This document shows, one piece after another, positions 1 through 6,785 of a DNA stretch of 23,670 nucleotides (positions within the stretch are counted from its first letter, which is position 1; each line of letters opens with the position of its first letter). Where the stretch lies: NCBI GenBank assembly GCA_964426355.1, contig CAYRRA010000047.1, positions 1 through 23,670 of the forward strand, written 5' to 3'. The translations under genes and the position numbers were made by a program. Below the pieces are notes generated by a model. It was given only the letters and a program-made list of their open reading frames with translations. It was not told where the DNA came from and ran no database searches. The DNA is from JAJFTV01 sp964426355. Lineage in GTDB: Bacteria; Chloroflexota; Anaerolineae; Anaerolineales; Anaerolineaceae.

Positions 1-43
1 TATTGGAACAGGAGATGATCCTTATTCAGGAAGAAAATTGAAT

Positions 44-74
44 AAAAAAATCCCTCCGGGAGTGGAGGGATTTT
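44..74 (-). terminator. attenuator terminator of the left-edge leader
   Basis: A 7-bp stem (51-57 with 64-70, TCCCTCC/GGAGGGA), extended by an A/T closing helix, is followed on the minus strand by seven T. The leader also holds a small hairpin ACTCTC-GTG-GAGAGT (about 120-140). Its 3' arm GAGTGGG can pair with TCCACTC of the terminator 5' arm, which would give a plausible antiterminator. A ribosome stalled on the Thr codons would cover the upstream arm and favour read-through; this switching model is inferred. Confidence 0.7.
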
Positions 75-100
75 GATTTGCTGATACCTGGTCTCTTTGC

Positions 101-193
101 TCAGGCAAACCACAACCGTCCCACTCTCCACGAGAGTCGGCGCATCGTAATCATAGTAGTGGTTGTGCCAAAAGAGACGTGAGGCGATTTCAT
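101..193 (-). CDS. Thr/Met-rich attenuator leader peptide (30 aa)
   Basis: A 30-codon reading frame from ATG (193-191) to TGA (103-101) follows directly after the promoter at 204-231. Its centre reads GTTTTMITM: five Thr, three Met (one is the start) and one Ile, with four consecutive Thr codons. It ends about 27 bases before an intrinsic terminator. That is the layout of an amino-acid attenuator, as in the E. coli thr leader with its Thr/Ile run. The controlled genes lie left of the window; threonine, isoleucine or methionine biosynthesis genes would fit. The opposite strand shows a run IVIIVVVV in another frame, but there the terminator lies upstream of the peptide and no gene follows, so the minus-strand reading is preferred. 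Two Trp codons near the C-terminus are probably incidental. Confidence 0.6.
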   Translation of the reverse strand: MKSPHVSFGTTTTMITMRRLSWRVGRLWFA

Positions 194-203
194 AATGTGT
201 TCA

Positions 204-231
204 ATTTTATACCGTTGGTCTTTTCTGTCAA
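204..231 (-). promoter_or_regulatory. promoter of the left-edge attenuator leader
   Basis: On the minus strand a perfect -35 TTGACA (231-226) is followed after 16 bases by TAAAAT (209-204), inside the longer run TATAAAAT. It lies just downstream of the ilvE stop, so it starts a separate transcript running off the left edge. The ATG of the leader peptide begins only 10 bases after the -10 box, so the 5' leader is probably about 3-5 bases and carries no Shine-Dalgarno sequence. Confidence 0.75.
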
Positions 232-252
232 GGTTTTACGAATGACCTTTTT

Positions 253-1167
253 TTAGTAAACCGGCGTACACCAATCGCGGTAGCGCGGCGATTGGCCTTT
301 GACGACATCGAAGTACAGGTCACGGATGCGGCTGACGACTGGTCCCATCTTGCCATTGCCAACCGGGCGATGGTCGACGTATGAAATGGCAGCCACCTGG
401 ACGCCTGTGCCGCAGAAAAAGGCTTCGTCAGCGATGTACAGTTCGGTGCGATCGATCTCGCGCTCTATGGTCTCAATCCCCAGTTCTTCAGCAGCAATCT
501 GGATGATGGTTGAGCGGGTGATGCCTTCAAGGACGTTGGCTGAAACGGGTGGTGTGATGAGCTTGCCGTTGCGAACAATGAAAAAGTTTTCAGCGCTGCC
601 CTCGGAAACATGCCCATCATTATTGAGTACGAGCGCTTCATCGAAACCGTTCAGGACGGCATCGGTTTTAATCAACGCAGAATTGATATACGCGCCAGTA
701 GCTTTGGAACGTGCTGGGATGGCGTTATCGTCGTTGCGCCGCCAGGAAGAGATGACCACATTGGCTCCTTCCTCTTTTTCAAGATAACGACCGAATGGCT
801 GAGTGAAGATTGCAAAATCGTCACTGACTTTGTTCATCTGCACACCCACACCCTGACCGCTTTTGTAGACCAGCGGGCGGATATATGTGTCCTGCTGATA
901 GCCTTCTTTTTTCAAAAGCTCCAGGGTAATTGTGTTGAGCTCCTCAACGCTGTATTTGAGGTTGAGAAAGAGAATGCGCGCCGATTGGTGGATGCGTTCG
1001 TAATGTTCAGAAAGGCGAAAAACAAATAGCTGATTCTCTTCTGCGTTCCAGTATGCGCGAATGCCTTCAAAACATCCGGTCCCATAATTGAAAGCATGCG
1101 TCATGATGCTGATTTTGGCATCGCCAATCGGAACGATTTGACCTTCAAAGAAAGCAAATTCAGGCAT
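253..1167 (-). CDS. ilvE: branched-chain amino acid aminotransferase (class IV, IlvE)
   Basis: A 304-residue PLP enzyme that transfers the amino group between glutamate and the branched-chain 2-oxo acids, the last step of Ile, Leu and Val synthesis, in the cytosol. The start at 1167 (MPEFAFFEGQ) is chosen because GGAGG stands 6 bases upstream; an in-frame ATG at 1200 has no such site. Visible motifs are NYGTGCFEGIRAYW (substrate loop), SKATGAYINS with the expected Schiff-base Lys at residue 155, and the class IV signature EALVLNNDGHVSEGSAENFF. GITRSTI then follows, and SGT-like GTGVQVAAI near residue 260. Length matches E. coli IlvE. It is followed on the same strand by an independent attenuator leader that may control further branched-chain or threonine-family genes. 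The PLP phosphate and Lys residues look intact. Related D-amino acid aminotransferases share the fold, but the EGIRAYW and SKATG context favours IlvE. Confidence 0.93.
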   Translation of the reverse strand: MPEFAFFEGQIVPIGDAKISIMTHAFNYGTGCFEGIRAYWNAEENQLFVFRLSEHYERIHQSARILFLNLKYSVEELNTITLELLKKEGYQQDTYIRPLVYKSGQGVGVQMNKVSDDFAIFTQPFGRYLEKEEGANVVISSWRRNDDNAIPARSKATGAYINSALIKTDAVLNGFDEALVLNNDGHVSEGSAENFFIVRNGKLITPPVSANVLEGITRSTIIQIAAEELGIETIEREIDRTELYIADEAFFCGTGVQVAAISYVDHRPVGNGKMGPVVSRIRDLYFDVVKGQSPRYRDWCTPVY

Positions 1168-1198
1168 GATTTTCCTCCATTTGAATATATTGCAGTGC

Positions 1199-1204
1199 AT
1201 TATA
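1199..1204 (-). promoter_or_regulatory. probable -10 box of ilvE
   Basis: TATAAT on the minus strand, 31 bases upstream of the ilvE ATG and embedded in the perfect 12-base palindrome GCATTATAATGC (1197-1208). No good -35 is visible at 16-18 bases. The palindrome could also be an operator; that is only a suggestion. Confidence 0.4.
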
Positions 1205-1425
1205 ATGCTTTCCGGGAATGGAATAATCTGGCTGTGGAGAGTTTACGGTGTTTGTGGAAAAACTATTCCGTTTAAGGGGATGAGTAGTTGCGCTTGTAAC
1301 TTAATGTTGCTAAATTTGAAAAAAAAGGCGTTTAAATCTTAGATTTGACAAAAAAATGTTAAAATCCGCAATATGAAATTAAGAGTGAACAAAATATTCA
1401 TATAAAAATGATTGTTCTTTTATGC

Positions 1426-1454
1426 TTGTACTGTCTGCACAGCCTGTGTATAAT
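1426..1454 (+). promoter_or_regulatory. promoter of the 99-aa hypothetical gene
   Basis: TTGTAC (1426-1431), 17-base spacer, consensus TATAAT (1449-1454). The expected start of transcription is near 1461, giving a leader of about 60 bases before the gene at 1523. A second TTGACA at 1348-1353 lies in a very A-rich stretch with only a weak -10 partner. Confidence 0.7.
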
Positions 1455-1522
1455 AAAAAACAGACGAATTGGATGAGATTAGCGGTTAATAGAATTATTA
1501 GTAAATAAAGGAATAATGGTTG

Positions 1523-1819
1523 ATGGGAAAAGAGCCTGTGAGTTCTTCTATATCTTTACCGCCAGGCGCAACTGTGCGGCAGGATTCGAGTGGGAAAGTC
1601 GTCGAAATCCTCTACAGGAACGACAAATTCTATTCGATTTATGAAGTTGCTGCGCGTGTGAAGGAACTGGTTGATCAATTCAACTTCCTGGAAAAATCCT
1701 ACAAAAAAAACAGCAACCCTGCGATGCAAAGTATCATGTACGAAGAGATGAAGATGGTGCAGGGCTGGATAAAAGAGCTAAACCAGATTTATTATTTTTT
1801 TAAGGCGAATAAACGTTGA
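1523..1819 (+). CDS. small hypothetical protein, helical, charged
   Basis: I do not recognise this 98-residue protein. The N-terminus (about residues 1-30) is Ser/Gly/Pro-containing and includes VRQDSSGKVVEILYRND, which looks like two beta strands. The rest (about 35-98) is strongly helical and charged, with VAARVKELVDQFNFLEKSYKKN followed by MQGW-like VQGWIKELNQIYYFFK, suggesting a helical hairpin or short coiled coil. There is no signal peptide, membrane segment or Cys pair. The start is uncertain: AAGGA (1508-1512) is 7 bases from a TTG at 1520 and 10 bases from the ATG at 1523, in the same frame. It has its own promoter and is separated from the histidine operon by the his promoter, so it need not share that role. 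No terminator is visible after it. Confidence 0.7.
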   Translation: MGKEPVSSSISLPPGATVRQDSSGKVVEILYRNDKFYSIYEVAARVKELVDQFNFLEKSYKKNSNPAMQSIMYEEMKMVQGWIKELNQIYYFFKANKR

Positions 1820-1884
1820 TGCCGATGTTACGGAGATCATGAAGAGGCTCCCCGATGCAAATCATAAAGAGTTCGCTCAATTTC

Positions 1885-1913
1885 TTGACAGATACCATTG
1901 CCTTTGATATATT
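1885..1913 (+). promoter_or_regulatory. promoter of the histidine operon
   Basis: Perfect -35 TTGACA (1885-1890), 17-base spacer, TATATT (1908-1913). The leader-peptide ATG begins 10 bases after the -10 box, the same spacing as in the attenuator at the left edge. A leader of only about 3-5 bases is predicted. Confidence 0.8.
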
Positions 1914-1923
1914 TCACTGTGAT

Positions 1924-1977
1924 ATGAATAACATTTACGTTGCGATCCATCATCATACCAACCTCATCCAGGTTTGA
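1924..1977 (+). CDS. hisL: histidine operon leader peptide (17 aa, His-His-His)
   Basis: A 17-codon frame MNNIYVAIHHHTNLIQV running ATG to TGA, with three consecutive CAT codons, sits between the his promoter and an intrinsic terminator. Low charged tRNA-His would stall the ribosome at residues 9-11 and let transcription continue into hisG. The run of three His is shorter than the seven of E. coli hisL, but position, promoter and terminator make the role clear. There is no Shine-Dalgarno sequence; the mRNA probably starts only a few bases before the ATG. The peptide itself needs no function. Confidence 0.8.
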   Translation: MNNIYVAIHHHTNLIQV

Positions 1978-2029
1978 CCGGCGGAGGTCTGGCAGCGTTT
2001 ACGTTCGCATCAAAAAGCAGAAAACCCAA

Positions 2030-2058
2030 CCCCCGGTCCAACCGGGGGCTTTTTCTTT
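2030..2058 (+). terminator. histidine attenuator terminator
   Basis: An 8-bp GC stem CCCCCGGT/ACCGGGGG (2030-2037 with 2041-2048) with a three-base loop is followed by CTTTTTCTTT. Outer AAAAAGC/GCTTTTT (2012-2018 with 2048-2054) can extend or compete. GACCGG at 1976-1981, overlapping the leader stop codon, is complementary to CCGGTC in the 5' arm (2033-2038) and is the likely antiterminator contact. It lies 20 bases before hisG. Confidence 0.8.
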
Positions 2059-2080
2059 ATTATCAGCAAAAGGAGCAATG

Positions 2081-3094
2081 ATGTTCAACCGTGATGACCA
2101 ATCCATTCGTATTTCCCTCCCTTCCAAGGGTCGCCTTGGAGAGGATACCCTTGATCTGCTGAGCGCATGTGGTTTGAGCGTGTATAAGCCCAACCCGCGC
2201 CAGTACGAGGCGAGCATCCCGCATTTGCCCGGTCTGACCGTTCTTTTTCAGCGACCGGGAGATATCGTGGTCAGCGTGCGCAATGGCAGCGTTGATTTTG
2301 GCATTTCCGGCATTGATGTAATTGAAGAATATCGCGGATGCAATGGGCAGATTATCGTTCTGCACGATGAGTTGGGATATGGACAATGTCAGTTGGCGTT
2401 GGCTGTGCCGGAGGGATGGGAAGGCATCACTGATATGGCATCGCTCAGAGGGTATTGCAGCAAGCTCGGTCACCCCTTACGCATTGCTACCAAGTACCCC
2501 ACTCTGACCGGGCGTTTCCTCGATGCGTATGGAATTGCATACCAGATGATTACAGCAGAGGGCACCCTCGAAACAGCGCCTTCCATCGGCTATGCTGATA
2601 TGATTTCAGACCTGGTTTCCTCTGGGCAAACTCTAAAAGACAACCGCCTGCGCCCGCTTGAAGATGGCTTGATCCTCAAATCGCAGGCGGCTTTGTTTGC
2701 GAACCGCAGCGTTTTGGCGAAAAATCCACATGCCCTGCAGATGGCACGCCAGCTTCTTGAATATTTTGAAGCACATTTGCGTGCAAAAGACAACCTTTCA
2801 GTGGTTGCCAATATTCGCGGTACATCCGGTGATGCGATTGCACAACGTCTCTTTTCTGAAACCTCTGCGGGCGGGTTGCAGGGTCCAACCATCTCGCGGG
2901 TATACGTTCGTGAGCAGGATCCCAACTGGTACGCCATTCATCTGATTGTGCGCCGTGAGCAGCTCTTCCAGGTTATTTCTGATCTGCGGTCTATTGGCGG
3001 TAGTGGCGTGGTGGTTTCACCGGTTTCTTATATCTTTGAAGAGGAACCACCGCGTTATACTGCCATGTTAAAAGCGCTCAAACAAGCCGAATGA
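2081..3094 (+). CDS. hisG: ATP phosphoribosyltransferase, long form (HisG)
   Basis: Catalyses the first step of histidine synthesis, joining ATP and PRPP to give phosphoribosyl-ATP. The 337 residues include the N-terminal signature ISLPSKGRLGEDTLDLL, the second lobe GDIVVSVRNGSVDFGISGID, RIATKYPTLTGRF, and the PRPP-binding segment DLVSSGQTLKDNRLR. A C-terminal regulatory domain covers about the last 100 residues (from near NLSVVANIRG). This domain marks the long HisG, which is hexameric and histidine-inhibited in known members and needs no HisZ; none is found here. It is somewhat longer than the usual 285-300 residues. Two tandem ATG codons exist (2078, 2081); AAGGAG ends at 2075, so 2081 has the better spacing of 5. 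It is the first gene after the attenuator. Confidence 0.93.
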   Translation: MFNRDDQSIRISLPSKGRLGEDTLDLLSACGLSVYKPNPRQYEASIPHLPGLTVLFQRPGDIVVSVRNGSVDFGISGIDVIEEYRGCNGQIIVLHDELGYGQCQLALAVPEGWEGITDMASLRGYCSKLGHPLRIATKYPTLTGRFLDAYGIAYQMITAEGTLETAPSIGYADMISDLVSSGQTLKDNRLRPLEDGLILKSQAALFANRSVLAKNPHALQMARQLLEYFEAHLRAKDNLSVVANIRGTSGDAIAQRLFSETSAGGLQGPTISRVYVREQDPNWYAIHLIVRREQLFQVISDLRSIGGSGVVVSPVSYIFEEEPPRYTAMLKALKQAE

Positions 3095-3127
3095 CTTTTC
3101 CAAGACTGAGTAAAGGATTAATAAGCC

Positions 3128-4468
3128 ATGTTGTTGAAACAGTATCACCCCATCAATGCTCGTAACACCATCCTCAAGCGAACCCCGCTGGAGGATATGC
3201 CTGTTACCGAGAAAATGCACCAGGCTATCCAGAACCTGTTTGGTGAAGACCTGTCTCCCAACCAGGTGGTTGAACGTATTTTACGCGATGTACGCCAGCG
3301 CGGTGATGATGCACTACGCGAGTGGACGCAAAAGCTGGACGGCGTTGACCTGCGCAGTATCCGTGTTCCTGCTGACCAGATTGAAAGGGCGGTGGCTGAT
3401 TTGGATACAGAGTTGCGGAAAGCATTGGAGCTTTCCATTGAGCGCGTGCGTAATTTCCATCAACACCAGCCGCTCACTTCCTGGATCAACCAGGATGAAA
3501 GTGGCAGCCTGGGGCAACTCGTGCGACCGATCCGTCGGGTTGGGTTGTATATTCCTGCCGGCAGTGCCCCGCTGCCTTCTTCCATCATCATGTCTGCGGT
3601 CCCGGCACAAGTAGCCGGTGTTAGCGAGATCGTCCTGGTGGCGCCGCCGGAGACCAGCAGCGGGCAGGTTTCGCCGGTCATCCTGGCAACCGCGGCATTG
3701 CTGGGCTTGAAGGAAATCTATTCCCTGGGTGGCGCACAAGCCATCGCAGCGTTGGCGTATGGCAGCGAGAGTTTCTGTCCGGTGGACAAGATTTTCGGTC
3801 CTGGGAACCTGTTTGTTTCATTGGCAAAGAAACAGGTCTACGGCACTGTTGGCATTGACAGCATCGCCGGACCGACTGAGACGATGGTTATTGCGGACGA
3901 GAACGCCAACCCCGCCCTGGTTGCAGCCGATTTGCTGGCGCAAGCAGAACATGACGTGCTGGCTGCGGCGATCCTGCTCACCCCCTCGCAGCAATTAATC
4001 GATGCGGTTGATGCAGAGATTGAGCGGCAGCTCACGGAACGTTCGCGCTCTGCCGTCATCCTTGAATCGCTCGCCAATCGCAGCGGCGCCATCCTGACGC
4101 GCAGCCTGGATGAAGCCGTTGAGCTGGCTAATCTGTATGCTCCAGAACACCTTTGCCTTTCCGTCAGCAATCCCTGGTCGCTCTCAGAGAAGATTTACGC
4201 TGCGGGCGGTATTTTTCTGGGTGAGCAATCCTGTGAGGTGCTCGGCGATTACGTGGCGGGACCAAGCCATGTAATGCCCACGGGTGGGTCGGCGCGTTTT
4301 AACTCCCCGCTCAACCTGTTCGACTTTGTGCATATCGTCAGCCTGGTTGCGCTCAATGCCCAGGCTGTGCAGCAAATCGCTCCTGCCGCGGCTCGCATTG
4401 CACGGGCGGAAGGACTGGATGCACATGCTAACGCAGCCGATGTGCGTTTAACCGGGAATGAAGAATGA
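3128..4468 (+). CDS. hisD: histidinol dehydrogenase (HisD)
   Basis: Oxidises histidinol to histidine in two NAD-dependent steps with zinc, the last step of the pathway. The 446 residues cover the full family length. Visible are RPIRRVGLYIPAG, FGPGNLFVSLAKK, the signature IAGPTETMVIADENANP, LLAQAEHD (the expected Gln and His zinc ligands), YAPEHLCLS with the catalytic Glu340-His341 pair, LGDYVAGPSH (Asp ligand) and EGLDAHANAA (final His ligand). All active-site residues expected from E. coli HisD are present. The gene starts 33 bases after hisG and its stop overlaps the hisC start as ATGA. Confidence 0.95.
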   Translation: MLLKQYHPINARNTILKRTPLEDMPVTEKMHQAIQNLFGEDLSPNQVVERILRDVRQRGDDALREWTQKLDGVDLRSIRVPADQIERAVADLDTELRKALELSIERVRNFHQHQPLTSWINQDESGSLGQLVRPIRRVGLYIPAGSAPLPSSIIMSAVPAQVAGVSEIVLVAPPETSSGQVSPVILATAALLGLKEIYSLGGAQAIAALAYGSESFCPVDKIFGPGNLFVSLAKKQVYGTVGIDSIAGPTETMVIADENANPALVAADLLAQAEHDVLAAAILLTPSQQLIDAVDAEIERQLTERSRSAVILESLANRSGAILTRSLDEAVELANLYAPEHLCLSVSNPWSLSEKIYAAGGIFLGEQSCEVLGDYVAGPSHVMPTGGSARFNSPLNLFDFVHIVSLVALNAQAVQQIAPAAARIARAEGLDAHANAADVRLTGNEE

Positions 4469-5574
4469 AACCAGCACAGCGTTTTGAAGACATGCCGCCC
4501 TATACCCCTATCGAGCCGTTTGAAGTGCTTTCCGCCAGGCTGGGTATACCGGTGGAGCAGATTGTCAAACTGGACGCCAATGAGAACCCCTATGGTCCTT
4601 CGCCGTTGGCGAGCAAGGCTTTGGCAGAATTACAATTTGCCCACATCTACCCTGACCCTGAAAGCCGGGAATTGCGAGAGGCATTGAGTGTATTTTGCGG
4701 CACACCCCCGGAACATCTTCTGGCTGGGGCAGGTGCGGATGAATTGATCGATTTACTGCTGCGTGTGATGCTGGAGCCCGGCGATGTGGTGCTCAATTGC
4801 CCACCCACGTTTGGGATGTATGCTTTTGATGCTCATATCAACGCTGCCAGGGTGGTGGAGGTTCCCCGAAATACCGATTTTTCGTTGAACCTGGCTGCGC
4901 TCCAGGAAGCGGTTGCCCGCTACCATCCCAGGGTGATTTTTGTGACCTCCCCCAACAACCCGGACGGCAGGTTGATGAGCGATCAGGAATATGATGCGCT
5001 GATCGCTATGCCTGCGCTGGTGGTGCTGGATGAGGCTTATATTGAGTTCAGCGCGGACGATCTTGGGATACAAAACAGCCGGATTGCCCAGGTGCCCCTG
5101 CGTGAAAACCTGGTGGTGTTGCGCACCTTCAGCAAGTGGGCAGGGCTAGCCGGGCTGCGCGTGGGATACGGCGCTTTTCCCAAATGGCTGCTGCCTGTTT
5201 TATGGAAGGTCAAACAGCCGTATAATGTGAATGTTGCCGCAGCGAAAGCTGCTGTGGCTTCGCTGGCTGACCGGGTAACACTGGTAGCCCGGGTGGATGA
5301 TTTGCGGGCAGAACGCCAGCGCCTCTTTTCACTGCTGAGTGAGATTGGATATCTGCAAGCCTATCCATCAGCAGCAAATTTCATCCTTTGCAAGGTGCTT
5401 GACCGCCCGGCGCGCGAGCTTAAACATGCATTGATGCAGGCAGGTATTTTGGTGCGCTATTATGAAACGGCATTATTGCAGGACTTTATCCGCATCAGTG
5501 TAGGGCGGCAGCAGGACACACAGCGGATCATTGCTGCGCTGCAAGAATTGACTGGTACAAGGAATAATACATGA
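4465..5574 (+). CDS. hisC: histidinol-phosphate aminotransferase (HisC)
   Basis: A 369-residue fold-type I PLP aminotransferase that turns imidazole acetol phosphate and glutamate into histidinol phosphate. Motifs are KLDANENPYGPSP near residue 35, SPNNPDG (162-168), the PLP-contacting Asp189 and Tyr192 in VVLDEAYIEF, the Schiff-base Lys224 in RTFSKWAGLAG, and the C-terminal Arg in FIRISVG that holds the substrate carboxylate or phosphate. Length is typical. The start overlaps hisD by four bases, and the stop overlaps the next gene by four bases, so translation is coupled. HisC enzymes can also act on aromatic amino acids in some bacteria; the context makes histidine the main role. Confidence 0.95.
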   Translation: MKPAQRFEDMPPYTPIEPFEVLSARLGIPVEQIVKLDANENPYGPSPLASKALAELQFAHIYPDPESRELREALSVFCGTPPEHLLAGAGADELIDLLLRVMLEPGDVVLNCPPTFGMYAFDAHINAARVVEVPRNTDFSLNLAALQEAVARYHPRVIFVTSPNNPDGRLMSDQEYDALIAMPALVVLDEAYIEFSADDLGIQNSRIAQVPLRENLVVLRTFSKWAGLAGLRVGYGAFPKWLLPVLWKVKQPYNVNVAAAKAAVASLADRVTLVARVDDLRAERQRLFSLLSEIGYLQAYPSAANFILCKVLDRPARELKHALMQAGILVRYYETALLQDFIRISVGRQQDTQRIIAALQELTGTRNNT

Positions 5575-6785
5575 AAATCGCCTTTGTCCTTTATGATGGT
5601 TTTTCCACATACGATTTTGCCAGCCTGTACGAACCGCTGACACAGCTTCGTTCGCTTCAACTTCAACCCAACCTGAGCTGGCAGTTGTGTGCTGCACAGG
5701 CAACGGTGCTGGATGTGATGGGGCTGCCCTATCCAGCCACGCAGACCCAACCGCCCCTGCGCGATTTTGATCTGGTCGTCGTGCCGGGCGGGGAAGTACC
5801 AGACGACCTTTTGGCGGATGCGGAATGGTTGGCATGGCTGGCAGGCGCCGGGCAGACCGCCTGGCTGGCTGCCGTGGGAAAAGGGGCTTTACTGCTGGCA
5901 GCCGCTGGTTTGCTGAAGGGAAAGCGTGTCGCAGCCGCTGAACCCAACCTGGAAAGGCTGGTTGAGTTGGGTGCCCTACCGGTGGAACAGGCTCTGGTGG
6001 AGGACGATGCCATTTTCAGTGCGGCTGGTTCCGGCGCAGCCCTTGAACTGGGTCTTTCGCTGTGCGCCCAGCTCGCCGGGATGGGCGCAGCCGCACAGGT
6101 GAGAACTCAAATGGGAACGGCGTATGACGCGTTCTTTAAACAGACGGGAACAAATATTTCAGCAGCCCCGGCAGTGACCTCAATCGAAGGCGTGCGTTAT
6201 GCGCGCGTTGCCCGTAAAACACGGGAAACCGAGATTGAACTGGAACTTGACCTGGATGGAACCGGGGAAGAGGATGTTCAAACCGGTTTGCCTTTCCTCG
6301 ATCACATGCTGACGCAGGTGGCGGCGCACGGTTTGTTCGATCTGACCCTCAAAGCGCAAGGCGATTTGCATGTTGACCCGCATCACACGGTGGAAGACGT
6401 GGCGCTGGCGTTGGGTGAAGCCTTTTGCACCGCCCTGGGCGACCGGCGTGGGATTGTGCGCATGGCTTCGGCTGCCTGCCCTATGGACGAAAGCCTCGCC
6501 GAAGTGACCGTTGATTTCTCCGGGAGACCTTATACCGTCATCCAGGTGGAGTGGAGCACGCCCTCCGTCGGTGGTATCCCCGTTACCCTCTTTGAACATT
6601 TCCTGGAGAGCTTTGCGGTACAGGCGCGCTGCAACCTGCACGCCAGTGTGGCTTACGGACGAGACGACCACCACAAAGCCGAAGCGTTGTTCAAAGCACT
6701 CAGCCGCGCGCTGGATGCCGCCACGCGCCTGGATGAACGCCGCGCCGGGAAGATTCCTTCAACCAAAGGGGTAATCTTCTCATGA
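5571..6785 (+). CDS. hisB: DJ-1/PfpI-like domain fused to imidazoleglycerol-phosphate dehydratase (HisB)
   Basis: A 404-residue two-domain protein. Residues 208-404 are a complete HisB dehydratase, which forms imidazole acetol phosphate with two Mn ions. It has FLDHML (His245), DPHHTVED (271-272, Glu275), GRDDHHKAEALFKAL (367-368, Glu371) and the C-terminal IPSTKG. Residues 1-195 match a DJ-1/PfpI (ThiJ, class I amidotransferase-like) fold: FVLYDGFSTYDFASLYEPL, DLVVVPGG (67-74), the elbow AVGKGALLLAAAGLLKGKRV and SAAGSGAALELGLSL. The Cys that normally sits in the elbow (VCTGA-type) is Gly103, so the usual nucleophile is missing and the domain is probably regulatory or structural. This is not the HAD phosphatase found at the N-terminus of E. 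coli HisB. Both ends overlap neighbours by ATGA. An internal ATG (Met181, 6111) could yield HisB alone; no strong ribosome site is seen there. Confidence 0.9.
   Translation: MKIAFVLYDGFSTYDFASLYEPLTQLRSLQLQPNLSWQLCAAQATVLDVMGLPYPATQTQPPLRDFDLVVVPGGEVPDDLLADAEWLAWLAGAGQTAWLAAVGKGALLLAAAGLLKGKRVAAAEPNLERLVELGALPVEQALVEDDAIFSAAGSGAALELGLSLCAQLAGMGAAAQVRTQMGTAYDAFFKQTGTNISAAPAVTSIEGVRYARVARKTRETEIELELDLDGTGEEDVQTGLPFLDHMLTQVAAHGLFDLTLKAQGDLHVDPHHTVEDVALALGEAFCTALGDRRGIVRMASAACPMDESLAEVTVDFSGRPYTVIQVEWSTPSVGGIPVTLFEHFLESFAVQARCNLHASVAYGRDDHHKAEALFKALSRALDAATRLDERRAGKIPSTKGVIFS

Noticed and set aside
78..174. Plus-strand frame starting TTG after GGAGGG and containing IVIIVVVV, like an ilv leader peptide
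   Set aside because: The terminator hairpin lies before this frame, no promoter or downstream plus-strand gene exists, and the ribosome site is the stem itself. The run mirrors the minus-strand Thr codons.
80..200. T-box or other riboswitch upstream of the left-edge genes
   Set aside because: No T-box consensus or known aptamer core is seen; a leader peptide with terminator explains the structure.
299..1029. Plus-strand frames antisense to ilvE
   Set aside because: They are shadows of the well-supported minus-strand gene with no recognisable protein features.
1849..1908. Short frame beginning at an ATG after GGAG, ending at the his -10 region
   Set aside because: It overlaps the his promoter and has no family-like content; probably chance.
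1940..2077. Longer N-terminus for HisG from an upstream in-frame start
   Set aside because: It would run through the leader peptide and attenuator terminator; homology starts at ISLPSKGRLG and AAGGAG precedes the ATG pair at 2078/2081.
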